A stretch of 6,654 bases of DNA, taken from Syntrophaceae bacterium. Lineage in GTDB: Bacteria > Desulfobacterota > Syntrophia > Syntrophales > UBA5619. Positions 5,655 to 6,654 of the stretch are shown here, in pieces. The position numbers and the translations under genes were made by a program. Each line of letters opens with the position of its first letter. Position 1 is the first letter of the stretch. Location of the stretch: the NCBI GenBank assembly GCA_919902745.1, contig CAKKRN010000191.1, positions 1-6,654 of the forward strand. Direction: 5' to 3'. The notes beneath the pieces are model-generated. The model made no database searches. It was given only the letters and a program-made list of their open reading frames with translations, and was not told the DNA's origin.

Positions 5655-6189
5655 AACCATATTCTCCGGTTTCGGCGGTCAAGGGGTGCTCATGATGGGC
5701 TATTCCCTGGCCCACGGCGCGATGAGCGCCGGTTATAACGTCACCTTTCTGCCTGCTTACGGCGCAGAGGTCCGGGGCGGAACGGCCAACTGTACGGTCG
5801 CCGTGTCGGACGACGAGATCGCCTCGCCCATCGCCTCGGAACCGGACTACATTGTCGTTCTGAACACCCCTTCCCTCTACACCTTTCAGAACCGCATGGC
5901 GCCCGGCGGCGCCCTTTTCCTGAACTCCTCGATCATCGCCGTCGAACCCTCGCGGCACGACGTCCGGATCTTCAAGATCCCCTCCTCGGAAATGGCCGAA
6001 AAGTTGGGGAACCCGCGAACGGCCAACACGGTGATGATGGGCGCTTTCCTGAAAATCACCGGCCTCGTGCCGCCCGACATTTATCTGCGCAGCATGGAGA
6101 CGGTGATGGGAAGCAAGAAGAAATCGGTCATCGAGATCAACCGCAAGGCCTTTGCGGCCGGGCATGAATTTTTGAAGATAGCGGAATAA
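5644..6189 (+). CDS. 2-oxoacid:ferredoxin oxidoreductase gamma subunit
   Basis: This 181-residue gamma subunit corresponds to the domain thought to contribute to CoA binding in these enzymes. It has the hallmark N-terminal SGFGGQGVLMMGYSLAHGAM (8-27), then YGAEVRGGTANCTVAVSD (39-56) and the C-terminal ANTVMMGAFLKITGLVPPD (127-145), all standard for the KorC/PorG family. The length is normal for a stand-alone gamma subunit. GGGGGA at 5630-5635 lies 8 bases before the ATG at 5644, favouring it over the ATG three bases later. The gene overlaps the beta gene by 11 bases, so translation of the two is probably coupled. It completes a four-subunit delta-alpha-beta-gamma enzyme in the cytosol. No missing motif or frame disruption was seen. 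Confidence 0.94.
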   Translation: MMVKTIFSGFGGQGVLMMGYSLAHGAMSAGYNVTFLPAYGAEVRGGTANCTVAVSDDEIASPIASEPDYIVVLNTPSLYTFQNRMAPGGALFLNSSIIAVEPSRHDVRIFKIPSSEMAEKLGNPRTANTVMMGAFLKITGLVPPDIYLRSMETVMGSKKKSVIEINRKAFAAGHEFLKIAE

Positions 6190-6202
6190 AAGCGATCCTA
6201 TT

Positions 6203-6207
6203 GGAGG
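6203..6207 (+). promoter_or_regulatory. Ribosome binding site deciding the ACT protein start
   Basis: GGAGG lies 11 bases before the ATG at 6219. This is a slightly long spacing, but it is the only good site in the 29-base gap. The in-frame TTG at 6201 overlaps this site and so is an unlikely start. Confidence 0.6.
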
Positions 6208-6218
6208 CGTCGATCGAA

Positions 6219-6647
6219 ATGGCAGTCAAGCAAATCTCCGTCCTGCTGGGCAACGTCCCGGGAACCCTTTCCCGGCTGACGAACATCCTCGACAAGGAAG
6301 ACATCACGGCGAAGGCCCTGCTCGCCGCCAGCGCCGCGGAAAGCAGCACGGTCCGGATGGTCGTCAACGACCCGGAGCGGGCGGCGGCGATCCTGGAGAG
6401 CTTCGGTTTCAATTACGAGGTCACCCCGGTTCTCGCCGCCGAGGTGCCGCTCCATCCCGGCGGAATGAACGCAATCCTGAAACCCCTCACCAAGGCGGAG
6501 ATCAACATCCACTATCTCTATACCACGATCAACCGGATCGGCGAGGAGACGATCGTTATCCTCGGCGTGGACAAGCTCGACGAGGCGCGGGAGGTGCTCC
6601 GGCGGAACTGGATCCATCTGATCGAGGATGAGATCTATTCCCTCTGA
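6219..6647 (+). CDS. Tandem ACT-domain protein (amino-acid-binding regulator, COG4747-like)
   Basis: This 142-residue protein consists of two ACT-type ligand-binding repeats and no catalytic domain. Repeat one (about 1-68) begins AVKQISVLLGNVPGTLSRLT, with the PGTL turn and ILDKEDITAKAL helix typical of ACT domains that bind amino acids at dimer interfaces. Repeat two (about 70-140) has HPGGMNAILKPLTKAEINIH (79-98) and a TIVILGVDKLDEA strand-helix (111-123). It follows the gamma gene by 29 bases and is therefore probably cotranscribed. From memory, similar proteins often sit beside phenylacetate-CoA ligase or indolepyruvate/2-oxoacid oxidoreductase genes in anaerobes. It may sense branched-chain or aromatic amino acids and adjust the pathway, but its partner is not known. 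The window ends 7 bases after the stop codon, so the next gene, which would be informative, is not visible. Confidence 0.88.
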   Translation: MAVKQISVLLGNVPGTLSRLTNILDKEDITAKALLAASAAESSTVRMVVNDPERAAAILESFGFNYEVTPVLAAEVPLHPGGMNAILKPLTKAEINIHYLYTTINRIGEETIVILGVDKLDEAREVLRRNWIHLIEDEIYSL

Positions 6648-6654
6648 GTCGTAT

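Noticed and set aside
6201..6218. TTG start extending the ACT protein by six residues
   Set aside because: The TTG overlaps the GGAGG ribosome binding site, and the family N-terminus begins at the ATG at 6219.
1..6654. tRNA, rRNA, CRISPR array, insertion sequence or phage attachment site
   Set aside because: No direct-repeat array, transposase-like protein, tRNA-like cloverleaf or duplicated terminal repeat was seen on reading the window. The palindrome at 3450-3474 is the only repeat-like element.

Overview
The window is a GC-rich bacterial chromosome segment carrying seven densely packed protein-coding genes, with no RNA gene, CRISPR array or transposase. The gene content suggests a strict anaerobe, most plausibly a deltaproteobacterium (Desulfobacterota/Syntrophales-like). 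The reasons are a four-subunit ferredoxin-dependent 2-oxoacid oxidoreductase followed by a tandem-ACT protein, a NusG-like protein of the kind common in that group, and a palindromic repeat recalled from such genomes. The taxonomic guess is inference from gene content only.

Left part (1-2810): ribD, the bifunctional deaminase/reductase of riboflavin synthesis, runs rightward. It meets head-on, with an 80-bp antisense overlap, a leftward gene for a large FAD-dependent dehydrogenase of the COG2509 type. About 100 bp of AT-richer DNA between that gene and the next rightward gene forms a divergent promoter region.

Middle (2811-3531): a 167-residue NusG paralog (NGN plus KOW domains, UpxY/RfaH/LoaP-like) is followed by 217 bp of non-coding DNA. 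That gap holds a 7-bp stem, a T-run behind a very short stem, a perfect 12-bp-arm palindrome, and the ribosome binding site of the next gene.

Right part (3532-6654): five rightward genes form an apparent operon. They encode a small 2[4Fe-4S] ferredoxin subunit, the alpha subunit (VorB/KorA type), the TPP-binding beta subunit, the gamma subunit, and a tandem-ACT-domain protein. Two pairs overlap by 8 and 11 bases, suggesting translational coupling. Together the first four should oxidatively decarboxylate a 2-oxoacid with CoA to an acyl-CoA, passing electrons through Fe-S clusters to ferredoxin. The ACT protein is a plausible amino-acid sensor for that pathway. The exact 2-oxoacid (branched-chain, 2-oxoglutarate or other) cannot be read from sequence alone.

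Most of the window is ordinary metabolism, and I found no clear undescribed system. The items most worth a second look are the NusG paralog directly upstream of an energy-metabolism operon rather than a polysaccharide cluster, the palindrome in the leader between them, and the ribD/dehydrogenase antisense overlap.
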